24,916 nucleotides of DNA from a virus, in IMG/VR virus record IMGVR_UViG_3300030450_001218, positions 1-24,916 of that record. One strand, given 5' to 3'. Under the pieces are notes generated by a model, which saw only the letters and a list, made by a program, of their open reading frames with translations, did no database searches and was not told where the DNA came from. Shown here piece by piece: positions 7,804 to 16,993 of the stretch. The translations under genes and the position numbers were made by a program. Position 1 is the first letter of the stretch. Each line of letters begins with the position of its first letter.

Positions 7804-8165
7804 TGGCAAATCCGTTTCAAACTTTTACTGATTTTTCTTATAGTCCTGAAATAGGATCTATGTTATCTAGTAATTTTTTAGAAAGAACTCCTACAGCAGC
7901 TTATTATAGCTCTCCTACAGGAATGGCTTTTTCAACAGCTTCTCCTAATAGAAGAAGATTTTTTCAAGATAGTTTCCAAGATATTTACAATCAATATCTT
8001 GGAGAGCTTGGATCAAGAGCTAGACAAGGAGAAATTTCTCCATTAAAATTTGCTGACTATTTAGAAAGAGATCCTTTTACTGAAAGATATTCAAGGTTAA
8101 ATCCAACACAAAGAGGTATTTACAGCCAAGACTATTCACCATCAACTAGATTTATATATTATTAA
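7803..8165 (+). CDS. Small protein with QDIYNQYLG motif (120 aa)
   Basis: Unknown function. It is rich in Phe, Tyr, Arg and Ser, with no cysteine and no membrane segment. Residues about 52-102 look like a compact helical unit (RRRFFQDSFQDIYNQYLG, then SPLKFADYLERDPF). The QDIY motif also occurs in the preceding 1018-aa protein, so the two may share a short binding module. Both ends are TAATG junctions with the neighbours, and GGAGGAG lies upstream, so it is made in step with them. It may be a partner or spacer of the two very large proteins. Confidence 0.72.
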   Translation: MANPFQTFTDFSYSPEIGSMLSSNFLERTPTAAYYSSPTGMAFSTASPNRRRFFQDSFQDIYNQYLGELGSRARQGEISPLKFADYLERDPFTERYSRLNPTQRGIYSQDYSPSTRFIYY

Positions 8166-11100
8166 TGCCACACATACCAGGACATAATCCTTATTCAGGC
8201 TTTGTATCACAAGGAGGATTTGCAAGTCCTTACGGGATACCTGCCACAAGTAAATTATTAACTCCTCCGCAACCAACTACGGCTGTTACTCAAATTCCTA
8301 AAACAGAACAACCAACTCTTACTCAAGCACCTCCTACTAGAATGCCTGAACCAAAAGAAAGAGGAGGATTCTTTGATCCTTTGATTAGTAAAGAAGCTGT
8401 TCAAAGAAGATTGCCAGGAGTTAAGGGAACTGTATTAGGAACTATAGCAGAATATACTACTAGTCCTTTTGATATAGCTGTACTGCCAACATGGGCTATT
8501 GGAGGCCCTGTTATATCAGGTGCCTTAAAAGGAGCCAAAGCATTATCATTTTTTCCTAAAGGATTAAAATGGTTTCCTAAAGTATTAGGATCAATCTTTG
8601 AACCATTTCCAGGAACTAGAGGATCTTTACCTGCTAGATTATTAGCAGAAACAGGGGCTGCAACAGGTGGTGGTTATTTAGGAACTGAAGCTGCAGATGC
8701 AGGAGCTGAGATTGGAGGAACTCCAGGAGCTATATTAGGAGCTATTGGCGGTGGCCTTCTTGGAGGAACAGCAGGTGGTTTATTATCAGTAGGAGGAATG
8801 AAAGGAATAGGCAAAGCTATTTCAAAAGCTAGAGGAACAAGTGAAGTTCCAGGTAATGGTAAATTTAAAGGAATGGATCCTTTATATCAAGCAAATCAAT
8901 ACTTCCCTCCTAAATCACAAATGGAATTAGAAATGGAACAAATAGAAGTATTGGCTGCAGGAAGACCTTATACTCCTATTAACGATATAAGAGATCGTGC
9001 TTTAAGACAAATACAAGTAGGACAAAGTTATTTTAGAATGCCTGTATGGTTACAAGGAACAGGATATTATCCTGATAGAGAACAAGCAATGTCAGACTTT
9101 TTAAAATTAATGTTACAAAGTCCTGAAACATTAGATGCATCAAGTATAGAAGATGTAGGAAGAATAAATGGATTTGAAGAAGGAGGAGGATGGGATAGTA
9201 ATCCTTATTCTATTGTAGAAGATGTAAGAGCAAGTACAAGAAGTATGAGTCAAAGTTGGATAGGAAAAAGAATAGAACAACTTCCTGATGCTGTTAAAAA
9301 TGTTATACATAGAATACATAGAACAGGAAATCCTATGTCTGCAGCTAAATTTGGAGTAGAAGTTTTTGAAGTAACCAAAAACAGAATGGAAAAAATAGTA
9401 AAAAGTAAAGCAGAAAGATTATATGATTGGGCAGGATTACCTAGAGCTCAAGAACTTTTTGGAGAGTTTGATATTAATGCAACTAAAATTGATGAAGCAA
9501 CAGGGCAAAGAGTACCTAATATAGATTCAGGAAGAATTAAAGAAGGGTTTTGGAATAATGAAGAAACTAGAAATAAAATAAAACAAGCATGGATAAAACT
9601 AGAACCTGAAAAAGATATAAGAGAAATAGATGCAGTATTAAATAATTTAAGTTTACTTAAAATAATTGAAAACACATTGCCATTAGAAAATGATTGGAGA
9701 GCTTTTGCTGATGTTTTAACTGAAGAACAAAAAAGATTAATAAAAAGATATTCTCAAGCAAATGAATGGGTGAGAAGATACGGAATGGAAGAAGGTCTTC
9801 ATTTTGGAGATGTTAATTGGCATCTTCAAAGTTCAGTAGAAGATGGTGAGTTTATGGATGTTTTAGGGTTTACAGATGAAATGTTAGAAAGAATGAATGA
9901 AAACATAACAGATGTCGAAGATCCAACAGGGGCTTTAAGAAATGAATTTAAAAATAATGTAATTAACTATGCAAACAGAATTCCTATAATGAAGTTTGAT
10001 CCTAAAACAAGAGAAATAGGGGACATTGCAGTAATAGCAAGAGATGGAAGTATTTGGAGATTAGGTAAAAGAACAGGATCCGAATACTCTAGAAGATTTT
10101 CTAAAATAGAAGTCGGAGAAGCTGAAGGATATGTTTATATGTCTGCTGATACTGCTTTTCTTATTAGTAATCAAGCTAGATTAAAACGAATAGAATATAA
10201 AAAACTAGGAAAACTTTTAGCAGAAATGGTAAATAGTGGAGATTATGTAGATTTCAGAGAACTTGAAGCTGTAGAAATAAAACAAGGAACTTATGAATAT
10301 TTATTTAAACAATGGAGAGATCGATTTCCTGAATATACAGATGAAGAAATTACTAGAAGACTTAAGGCAATTAAAGACGGAGATCTTACTCAGTTACCTG
10401 AACAAGCTTTGTTAAAGGAAGCACATGAAAGAAATAAAATTGTTATTAATAAAATAATAGATAAATTAAATAAACCTGGATTTAAATGGTCAAACTTAAC
10501 CCCATTAGAAGTAGAAAAAATGAAAGCTATGTGGCAAGAATTTCCTCATTTGTTAAATGATAACAATTCAGGAAATGCTATTTCAGATATATTTTCAGAT
10601 CCTGTAGGAAATAAATTTATTAAAAATTTAAACAATTTAGAGCAAGAAGGTTTTACATCTCAACACCTTAAAGAAAAATTGTATAATCTTTTAAATATAG
10701 ATAATGATGAAGAAGCAAGATTTTTAGTTACATTTGCTTGGGCAAGAAGAATAATGGGAGATGATATTTTATTTTCAGGAAGAGATATTAATGGAATAGA
10801 AGTAAGTAAGTTAAAAGAAGTTATAGATGGAACTAGAATTGGAACCTTAGAAGATACAGAAATTATTAGAAGACTTATAAACAGATACAAAGATACAACT
10901 TCTGAACAAGGCAGATTAAGAACAAAAGAATTAGAACTTGAATTAAAAGGATTATTAGACGAAGCTCAAAGAAATAAAAATAAATATTTTCCCTCACAAG
11001 TTAAAGCAACTCCTGAAATAGATCCTTTGTATAGAGCTGATACTTATTTCCCTACTAGAGAATGGTTTGATGATGGACTTAATAATATTGTTGCTCCTCG

Positions 11101-13609
11101 TATAAACGAAATACAAGCAAAGTTAACAACTATCAGAACTTTTGAACATTCTTACAAACAATATGGAAACAAAAAATCATTAGACTTTTTAGGTGAAGAT
11201 TGGATTCAAGGACTTAGATATAAAAAAGAAAATACATGGATATTAGATAAAGCAGATTCTGTATTTGCTGACGATATTGCAAGACTTATTGATGATACAG
11301 AATTAGACGATGCAGCAAAAGTTTTAGAAGAAGATAAATTTAATTTATGGAACGAAACTTTAGATCAAGCTGATGTATTAAAAACTAAAAAACTAAGGAA
11401 CATGGATCTTAATACAGAAGCTGATATAGAAAAATTTAAATCAGCTTTATTACAAATGTTTAGAACAAGCACAAGAGCTTTAGACGGAAGTGAAACTCAA
11501 CCAGGATTAAATGATATTATCTTAGAAGCTGAAAATATAATGAAGTTTACAGGAGCAGGACTTGACGATATAGTATTTTTAGATCAACCAATGTTGGAAG
11601 ATTATATTTTTAGAAGAGTTCAAGATGCTTCTCCTACTACTTATGATAATTTAATAGAATTTAGAGTTGGAATAAATAATGCATTAAAAATATTTGAACC
11701 TACTACATGGCAAAAATGGTGGGTAGGTGTGAATACTGTTCAAAGAATGGTAGCTTTAGGCTTTGATGCTTCTATATTTATGATTCAATTATTACCTGCT
11801 TGGTTTAATCATCCAGAGATTGGCCCCAAAGTATTTAAAGCATATTGGAGAGCATTAATAACAACCTTTAAAGATCCCGAAGGAGGTAAGTTATTACTTT
11901 ACAATTACAGAATGCAACCTGAGAACCAAACAATAATAGCAAAATATGGAGCAGATTTATTGTTATCAGAAGATAACGAAATATTTGAAGCATTAACTGC
12001 AGGTGGCTTTGGTGAAATGATAACTAAAACTGCAGGATTAGGAAGAGTAACTATTGGATTTAAAAATGCTTTTGATCATGTTTTAGATGTAGCAGGACTT
12101 GAACTTGTAAAAGGATTAGATACTATGGTAGATCCTACTAATCCTGAATTAGCTAAAAGACAAATGAAAGCTATATCTGATTATGTAAACTCAATGAGAG
12201 GATTATTTAGTTCTCAAATGGCAGGTGTTCCTGCATCACAAAGATACTACGAATCTATGTGGTTATTAGCTGCTAGATACAGAAGAGCAGTAGCAGCTTT
12301 ATATGGAATGGCTTTATCAAGAGATCCTGAAAGAAGTTATTTAGCACATAAAGCTTTAATTAATGTTACAACAGGAACAGCTTTTGCAGCAGTAGGATTA
12401 CAAATGATGCAATCATGGGCAGCAGGAGATACTGAAGAAGAAATTTTAGATAAAGTAGAACAATTAATAACTCCTACTAAACCAGGATTTTTAATGTTTA
12501 ATGTTAATGGACAATCTGTTGGGCCAGGGTCTAAGTTTGTTTCAGATTCTAGAACAATAGGAAGAGCTTTTACTTTTATGTTTAAAAAAGGAACAGGGCA
12601 AGATGTAGAAGATTGGCAAAACTTTATGTCATTAAGTGACGACAATCCAGGATTGCTATGGGTACGAAGTCAATTAGCTTTAGCCCCTACTTCAGCATGG
12701 AGTATATTTACAGGATCAGATTTTACGGGAGAACCTGTATTTAGAAAAGGAGAAAGTGACTTTGAAACATTAAAAAATTTCTTAGGGCCAGCACAAGATG
12801 CAGCAGTTCCAATATGGTTATCAAGTATGTTATTTGAAAACGGAAGTAAAGATGGTGATTGGGGATCATCAGGATTACGAGGAGCAAGTGAACTTGTTGG
12901 ATTAAGAACACATCCACAAAGTGCAGGAACTATATTAAGAATAGCATCTTATGACAAAATGTCTAAACCTTATAGTGCATTAGAACCTTTTGAAAAAGAT
13001 TTATTAAGACATTCTTTGGTAAAGGAATTAACTCCTTTACAAGAAGAACAAGTTAGAAAAAGTAAAAGTGATTATGCTATTTATTTTAATAATATAGAAA
13101 GAATTAATGAAGAGTTCCAAGAAGGATTAAGAGCTTTAGTATTACAACACCCTGATACTCCTGAAGGTAATAGAGATCTTTACACAACTTACAGAGGAAT
13201 GAAAAGTCATAGAAGAGGACAGTTAAAAGAAAGAGGGTATGATGTAGAATTTAGAGAAACAAATCTTGAAGAAGAGTCAAATCCTATTAAAATTGCTTTA
13301 GCTAAGTATCATCAAATTTATGATAAAGCTATTATTCCAGGTACTTTTGTAATTAATTGGGATAGATGGGATGAAGAGTACGACAAGCTTATGAGTTCTT
13401 TAACATTAGAACAACAAGTAGCTATTACTAGAAATAATGATGACTTGCCAATGCCTGTAGAATTTTTAGAAAGATTGAAAAAGATAGGTAAAAAAGAATA
13501 TGCAAGGTTAGTTCAAGCACAAAAACTAAGAGAAGAATTTTTTATTGCAGCAGATAGACCTGATTTAGCAGAAGAAATTCATAATTGGTATTTTATGTTA
13601 GAGGATTGA
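8165..13609 (+). CDS. Giant polyvalent-type internal virion protein (1814 aa)
   Basis: This is the largest gene in the window. Order: Pro/Thr-rich N-terminus (about 28-65); a Gly-Ala-Leu-rich hydrophobic segment (about 166-212) with many GxxxG-type spacings that could insert in a membrane; a long charged helical middle; a segment at about 1190-1415 (RMVALGFDASIFMIQ, then GLGRVTIGFKNAF, then SDYVNSMRGLFSS) that resembles the LPD38-type domain of phage large polyvalent proteins; and a charged C-terminus ending in helices. A short motif recurs, DPLYQANQYFP at 238 and DPLYRADTYFP at 953. I found no cysteine. I saw no RNA-polymerase, lysozyme or protease motif. It is probably packaged in the head and ejected with DNA. 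The LPD38 match is from memory of family patterns and needs a profile search. Confidence 0.78.
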   Translation: MPHIPGHNPYSGFVSQGGFASPYGIPATSKLLTPPQPTTAVTQIPKTEQPTLTQAPPTRMPEPKERGGFFDPLISKEAVQRRLPGVKGTVLGTIAEYTTSPFDIAVLPTWAIGGPVISGALKGAKALSFFPKGLKWFPKVLGSIFEPFPGTRGSLPARLLAETGAATGGGYLGTEAADAGAEIGGTPGAILGAIGGGLLGGTAGGLLSVGGMKGIGKAISKARGTSEVPGNGKFKGMDPLYQANQYFPPKSQMELEMEQIEVLAAGRPYTPINDIRDRALRQIQVGQSYFRMPVWLQGTGYYPDREQAMSDFLKLMLQSPETLDASSIEDVGRINGFEEGGGWDSNPYSIVEDVRASTRSMSQSWIGKRIEQLPDAVKNVIHRIHRTGNPMSAAKFGVEVFEVTKNRMEKIVKSKAERLYDWAGLPRAQELFGEFDINATKIDEATGQRVPNIDSGRIKEGFWNNEETRNKIKQAWIKLEPEKDIREIDAVLNNLSLLKIIENTLPLENDWRAFADVLTEEQKRLIKRYSQANEWVRRYGMEEGLHFGDVNWHLQSSVEDGEFMDVLGFTDEMLERMNENITDVEDPTGALRNEFKNNVINYANRIPIMKFDPKTREIGDIAVIARDGSIWRLGKRTGSEYSRRFSKIEVGEAEGYVYMSADTAFLISNQARLKRIEYKKLGKLLAEMVNSGDYVDFRELEAVEIKQGTYEYLFKQWRDRFPEYTDEEITRRLKAIKDGDLTQLPEQALLKEAHERNKIVINKIIDKLNKPGFKWSNLTPLEVEKMKAMWQEFPHLLNDNNSGNAISDIFSDPVGNKFIKNLNNLEQEGFTSQHLKEKLYNLLNIDNDEEARFLVTFAWARRIMGDDILFSGRDINGIEVSKLKEVIDGTRIGTLEDTEIIRRLINRYKDTTSEQGRLRTKELELELKGLLDEAQRNKNKYFPSQVKATPEIDPLYRADTYFPTREWFDDGLNNIVAPRINEIQAKLTTIRTFEHSYKQYGNKKSLDFLGEDWIQGLRYKKENTWILDKADSVFADDIARLIDDTELDDAAKVLEEDKFNLWNETLDQADVLKTKKLRNMDLNTEADIEKFKSALLQMFRTSTRALDGSETQPGLNDIILEAENIMKFTGAGLDDIVFLDQPMLEDYIFRRVQDASPTTYDNLIEFRVGINNALKIFEPTTWQKWWVGVNTVQRMVALGFDASIFMIQLLPAWFNHPEIGPKVFKAYWRALITTFKDPEGGKLLLYNYRMQPENQTIIAKYGADLLLSEDNEIFEALTAGGFGEMITKTAGLGRVTIGFKNAFDHVLDVAGLELVKGLDTMVDPTNPELAKRQMKAISDYVNSMRGLFSSQMAGVPASQRYYESMWLLAARYRRAVAALYGMALSRDPERSYLAHKALINVTTGTAFAAVGLQMMQSWAAGDTEEEILDKVEQLITPTKPGFLMFNVNGQSVGPGSKFVSDSRTIGRAFTFMFKKGTGQDVEDWQNFMSLSDDNPGLLWVRSQLALAPTSAWSIFTGSDFTGEPVFRKGESDFETLKNFLGPAQDAAVPIWLSSMLFENGSKDGDWGSSGLRGASELVGLRTHPQSAGTILRIASYDKMSKPYSALEPFEKDLLRHSLVKELTPLQEEQVRKSKSDYAIYFNNIERINEEFQEGLRALVLQHPDTPEGNRDLYTTYRGMKSHRRGQLKERGYDVEFRETNLEEESNPIKIALAKYHQIYDKAIIPGTFVINWDRWDEEYDKLMSSLTLEQQVAITRNNDDLPMPVEFLERLKKIGKKEYARLVQAQKLREEFFIAADRPDLAEEIHNWYFMLED

Positions 13610-13650
13610 CGAATATAATTTATTTTGGTATTTTTATATAAGGAGGACAA

Positions 13651-14415
13651 ATGGTAAACGAAAATGAAAATACACAACCAGAATTAAACATGGTAACTGA
13701 AGAGAGCACAGCTCCTGTAGCTGAACCTCAAGCAGAACCTATAGCTGAACCTGTAGCAGAACCTGCTGTAGAATCTGAAACAACAACTACAGAATCTACT
13801 GAAGTTATACCTGCTGCAGAATCTTTGCCACCTAAAGTTGAAGAACCTGTTGGAACTTATCCTACGGGAACTGATTTTAGTGATGGTGATGAGATGCAAA
13901 AACAACTAAATGCATCACAAGAAAGGATAGCTGAATTAGAACAACACAGAGCTTATAGTGAAGTACAACAACAAGCTATGCAATATCAGCAACAATTAAT
14001 TCAACAAGGTTATACTGTAGAGCAAGCAAATACAACAGCACAACAATGGCTTGGAACAAGACAGCAACAAATTCAATCAGAACAAAATTATAAACAAAAA
14101 ATAGAATTCCAAGAAGGGCAATATAAAGCATCTTTACATTATGGGAAAAAATTTAATGTAGATCCTGAAGTACTATTAAAGTACCAAACCCCTCAAGAAA
14201 TGGAAGTAGCAGCAAAGCATATGTCTGAAGTTAGGGCATTAAAAGAAGAAAATGCTAAGTTAAAGCAAGGCAAAGTTCCTACACAGAACTTTGACACTAA
14301 TACTGCACCTGCAGATGCTAGTTCTAGTGAGGAAAGATTATTGGATCTTTACAATTCAGGAGTTCGTAATCCTGAAACCGAGGCAGCAGCTCGAAGAGCA
14401 GCAGGCATCGGATAA
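13651..14415 (+). CDS. Capsid scaffolding protein
   Basis: Scaffolds fill the procapsid and are removed before DNA enters. This 254-aa protein fits: very acidic N-terminus with a repeated AEP motif (about residues 22-40), then a Gln-rich coiled-coil region (about 85-150), then a basic-acidic helix before a low-complexity Ser/Ala tail. Position immediately before the capsid gene is the usual one. No protease signature is visible. AAGGAGG lies four bases before the ATG. The 41-nt gap before it is AT-rich, the first real gap since terS, and could hold a weak promoter, though I see no good pair of boxes. Confidence 0.85.
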   Translation: MVNENENTQPELNMVTEESTAPVAEPQAEPIAEPVAEPAVESETTTTESTEVIPAAESLPPKVEEPVGTYPTGTDFSDGDEMQKQLNASQERIAELEQHRAYSEVQQQAMQYQQQLIQQGYTVEQANTTAQQWLGTRQQQIQSEQNYKQKIEFQEGQYKASLHYGKKFNVDPEVLLKYQTPQEMEVAAKHMSEVRALKEENAKLKQGKVPTQNFDTNTAPADASSSEERLLDLYNSGVRNPETEAAARRAAGIG

Positions 14416-14450
14416 ATTTATAAACCCTTAACAAATAAGGAGTAGTCGTA
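14416..14450 (+). promoter_or_regulatory. Capsid leader with hairpin over the SD
   Basis: CCTTA (14426-14430) can pair with TAAGG (14436-14440), which covers part of the AAGGAG ribosome site at 14437-14442. The stem is only five base pairs, so any effect on capsid translation would be mild. The SD itself is strong and eight bases from the ATG. Confidence 0.35.
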
Positions 14451-15308
14451 ATGGCACAAACAGCGACAACAGGTAATTTAGAGAATGCGAGTAAGATAAT
14501 TATCGCAGCAGCTAGATATACCGAGGAGCATAATGCTCCTGCTATGGCTCTAATAGAGAGCTTCAGCCTTCCTAAAGGAGCTAAACAAGTAACAGTTCCT
14601 AAAGTAGGGCAAATGACCGTATCTGATTTAACAGATGGTCAAGACATTGTTGACGAAGAAGAAATTGGAATGACAACTGTTGACTTAACAGCAGCAGAAG
14701 TTGGAGCCAAAGTTATCTTAACTGATAAACTTGTTCGTGAACAACAAAATAATGTATTCACAATAATTGGTAAACAATTAGGTGATGCAATGGCAAGAAA
14801 GAAAGATACAGATGTACATGCATTGTATGGATCTTTAAATGGTGGTACCACTCTTGGTGGATCAGCAGCAATGTCATTAGCTAATGTTGCAGGTGCAATA
14901 GCATTTGCAAAAGCAAACAAATTTGGAAGTCAGATTTATATACTTCAACATCCAAATGCTGTTTTTGATATAGCTAATGCAGCAGTAACTTCGTCACAAT
15001 ATGCAATTCCACATGGTTGGTCTGAAGACTTACTAGGAAACTTTTGGAGTGGTATAAGACCTTTAAATGGAGTTCCAATTTTTGAAGATGGTAACTTAGC
15101 AGTATCAAGTAATAATGCAGTTGGTGTTATTGCAGCAAAAGATGCTTTAGCAGTTCTTAAGTCTGTAGACACCAGAACAGAGAGGCAGAGAGATGCTTCA
15201 CTTAGAGCAACAGAGGTAGTTATTACTTCTGATTATGGAGTTTTTGAATTAGACGATGCAAAAGGTGCTCCATTAACTTTTGATGCACAAGCTCCTGCAA
15301 CTTCTTAA
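14451..15308 (+). CDS. Major capsid protein, HK97 fold, short
   Basis: This forms the icosahedral shell. At 285 aa it is at the short end for HK97-fold capsid proteins and has no long N-terminal delta domain, consistent with the separate scaffold gene upstream. Residues about 60-100 (MTVSDLTDGQDIVDEEEIGMTT) suit the E-loop; VAGAIAFAKANKFGSQIYIL at about 145-165 suits the spine helix and P-domain; the GVPIFEDGNL to ASLRATEVVITSDYGVFEL segment is the typical end of the fold. It contains no cysteine, so HK97-like strength must come from other contacts or a cement protein. A strong SD precedes the start. Confidence 0.92.
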   Translation: MAQTATTGNLENASKIIIAAARYTEEHNAPAMALIESFSLPKGAKQVTVPKVGQMTVSDLTDGQDIVDEEEIGMTTVDLTAAEVGAKVILTDKLVREQQNNVFTIIGKQLGDAMARKKDTDVHALYGSLNGGTTLGGSAAMSLANVAGAIAFAKANKFGSQIYILQHPNAVFDIANAAVTSSQYAIPHGWSEDLLGNFWSGIRPLNGVPIFEDGNLAVSSNNAVGVIAAKDALAVLKSVDTRTERQRDASLRATEVVITSDYGVFELDDAKGAPLTFDAQAPATS

Positions 15309-15330
15309 TAATTAAAAATGGAGGTATTAA

Positions 15331-15693
15331 TTGGTTAATCATAATTACGGATTAAAAGGTAAGAATAATAGAGATGAAATTAATAAACAAAGGAAAGATA
15401 TGGGTGTAGATAAATTTGAAGGATTACTGCCTGAATGGCAACCTAAGACTTCGTACTATAATCATATTCCTAAGTTTAATACTGAAGGTAAATTGTTTAA
15501 ACCTTGTGGTTCTGAATACCCGAAACAACCAAGTGATGCCGACACACAAAAAAGAAGAGGAAAAATTGGTTTGTTTCCTATAGAATGGGATGGTAAATGC
15601 AGACTTGAAGCCAAAGGTGACAAGTGTGTATGCAAACCTAAACAAGAAAAAGTAAAGGAAGAGGTCAAGGTAGAGAAGAAATCCTCTATCTAA
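15331..15693 (+). CDS. Small basic protein with four cysteines, TTG start
   Basis: Unknown function, 120 aa, Lys-rich, with a highly charged tail (KEEVKVEKK). Cysteines at 59, 90, 99 and 101 could form a small metal site; they stand out because the five genes before this one have none. The only sensible start is TTG at 15331, six bases after GGAGG at 15320-15324; an ATG at 15318 runs straight into a stop. Position between capsid and decoration genes suggests a minor head or assembly role, not shown by the sequence. Confidence 0.72.
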   Translation: MVNHNYGLKGKNNRDEINKQRKDMGVDKFEGLLPEWQPKTSYYNHIPKFNTEGKLFKPCGSEYPKQPSDADTQKRRGKIGLFPIEWDGKCRLEAKGDKCVCKPKQEKVKEEVKVEKKSSI

Positions 15694-15721
15694 CCTCTCC
15701 TTCTTTAGTATGAGTGTAATC

Positions 15722-15775
15722 TTTGACCGAGCTTATACGACTTTTTAACAATCGGTTGAAGGCGGGGTGTATAAG
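15722..15775 (+). other. Possible H-type RNA pseudoknot between head genes
   Basis: Two interleaved stems: 15722-15730 with 15752-15760 (nine pairs, two of them G-U) and CTTATAC 15732-15738 with GTATAAG 15769-15775 (seven perfect pairs). The order 5'A, 5'B, 3'A, 3'B is that of an H-type pseudoknot. It lies in the 113-nt gap after the Cys-containing gene and 31 nt before the next ATG. It may regulate or protect the decoration-gene message. No T-run follows either stem, so it is not a terminator. Confidence 0.42.
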
Positions 15776-15806
15776 ATACCCGAATTAAATAAAGGAAGGA
15801 AGTGTA

Positions 15807-16556
15807 ATGGCTTTTTCAAACATAATAAACGGAACATATGGTCAGGAGAAAGAAGAGACTTCAAGTCAAAAACTTGAACTTGGAACTCGAATGGTATTCC
15901 GTGACGGAAGAGAATTTAGATATGCCCATAATGGTGGGACAGCAGTCGGTGAAGGATTAGTTGTAGCAGCAGAAGCTTTAGTTACACATCATGGTTCAGA
16001 CGGGGATCTAGCAGTTGCAACAACTGCAGCAGGTTCAAGAACTATTGATGTAACAGTTGAAGGTACAGCAGCAGCAAAAGATCTTTACAAAGAAGGTTAT
16101 CTGTGGTTTAACCAAGCAGCTACATCAGTACATGAATTTTATAAAATTAAAGAACATGATGCTTTTGGAAGTGGTGGTGCAGCTACAGTAACAATAGAGG
16201 ATGAAGCAGGACTACATCAAGCAGTTACTAACGGAACTGATACAGTAGGAATGATGAAAAATCCCTATGACAATATAATTGTGGCTACAGCAGCAGTTGC
16301 TGAAAGACCTGTTGGTGTAACAGTAAATAACTTTACTGCTGATTACTATGGTTGGGTTCAGACTAGAGGAATTTCTGTTTTAAAAATCGATGCAGCAGCA
16401 ACTTGTGCATTAGGAACTCCTCTTGGAACAAGTGCGGCTCATGCAGGACAAGTATCAGCAGTTGGAGCAGATACTACAGGCGGTATTGCTAGAATACACA
16501 GCTTGGCAGGTGTTGATAACGAGTATGCAGTAGTTGTTCTTTATAACTTAGACTAA
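15807..16556 (+). CDS. Probable head decoration (cement) protein
   Basis: The 249-aa sequence is rich in Ala, Gly, Thr and Val and looks all-beta, with strands separated by short turns (for example TIDVTVEGTAAAKDLYKEGY and AATVTIEDEAGLH). Composition, size and position one gene after the capsid protein suit an outer decoration or cement protein. The alternative is a short tail or head-fibre subunit. The start has a long purine-rich SD (AAGGAAGGAAG at 15792-15802) and a structured leader. One cysteine is present. Confidence 0.6.
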   Translation: MAFSNIINGTYGQEKEETSSQKLELGTRMVFRDGREFRYAHNGGTAVGEGLVVAAEALVTHHGSDGDLAVATTAAGSRTIDVTVEGTAAAKDLYKEGYLWFNQAATSVHEFYKIKEHDAFGSGGAATVTIEDEAGLHQAVTNGTDTVGMMKNPYDNIIVATAAVAERPVGVTVNNFTADYYGWVQTRGISVLKIDAAATCALGTPLGTSAAHAGQVSAVGADTTGGIARIHSLAGVDNEYAVVVLYNLD

Positions 16557-16558
16557 CT

Positions 16559-16993
16559 ATGCAGATCGTAGGTTCAGAAACTTATGATAGAAGATTAATA
16601 CTACCTGCGGGTGTTACCCTTATAGGGGAATACGGAACAGGTAGTATTAAATCCTTATCATTTAGTTTCTATGACACAGTTACAGAAAGAAGATCGGTAC
16701 TTCACAATGTGCCTTATACTCCGCATGATCCTTACTCACACAATGCTATTGAAACAATGATAGGTGAGGCTCATGAAACATGGTTAACACAAGTAAGAGC
16801 ACAAGGTAAAAAGAAACCTAAGATGACAGTACAAGAAAGACAGGAAGCAGGGAAAGTATTAAATGAAATAAGAATAAACAAACAAAAAAGAACTGAAAGT
16901 TCTACAGGAAAAATTTATTTTGGAGGAACAAAAATTGACAGAAAAAAACTTAACAGAAAATTCAAACGGAAAGCAAGAGCAAATCGACGATAA
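16559..16993 (+). CDS. Hypothetical protein with very basic tail (144 aa)
   Basis: Unknown. The first 60 residues look beta-rich (LILPAGVTLIGEYGTGS), the middle is helical, and the last 45 are dominated by Lys and Arg, suggesting contact with DNA or RNA. It starts two bases after the previous stop. Its 3' end overlaps the next gene by 59 nt in another frame. In this position phages often carry small head-completion proteins, but no family match is seen. Confidence 0.68.
   Translation: MQIVGSETYDRRLILPAGVTLIGEYGTGSIKSLSFSFYDTVTERRSVLHNVPYTPHDPYSHNAIETMIGEAHETWLTQVRAQGKKKPKMTVQERQEAGKVLNEIRINKQKRTESSTGKIYFGGTKIDRKKLNRKFKRKARANRR

Noticed and set aside
8165-13609. N4-like virion RNA polymerase
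   Set aside because: Prompted by size and the N4-like hairpin, but I saw none of the T7-type polymerase motifs.
16942-16948. Slippery A7 for -1 frameshifting
   Set aside because: The -1 frame stops two codons later. The downstream gene is in the +1 frame and has its own SD and TTG start.
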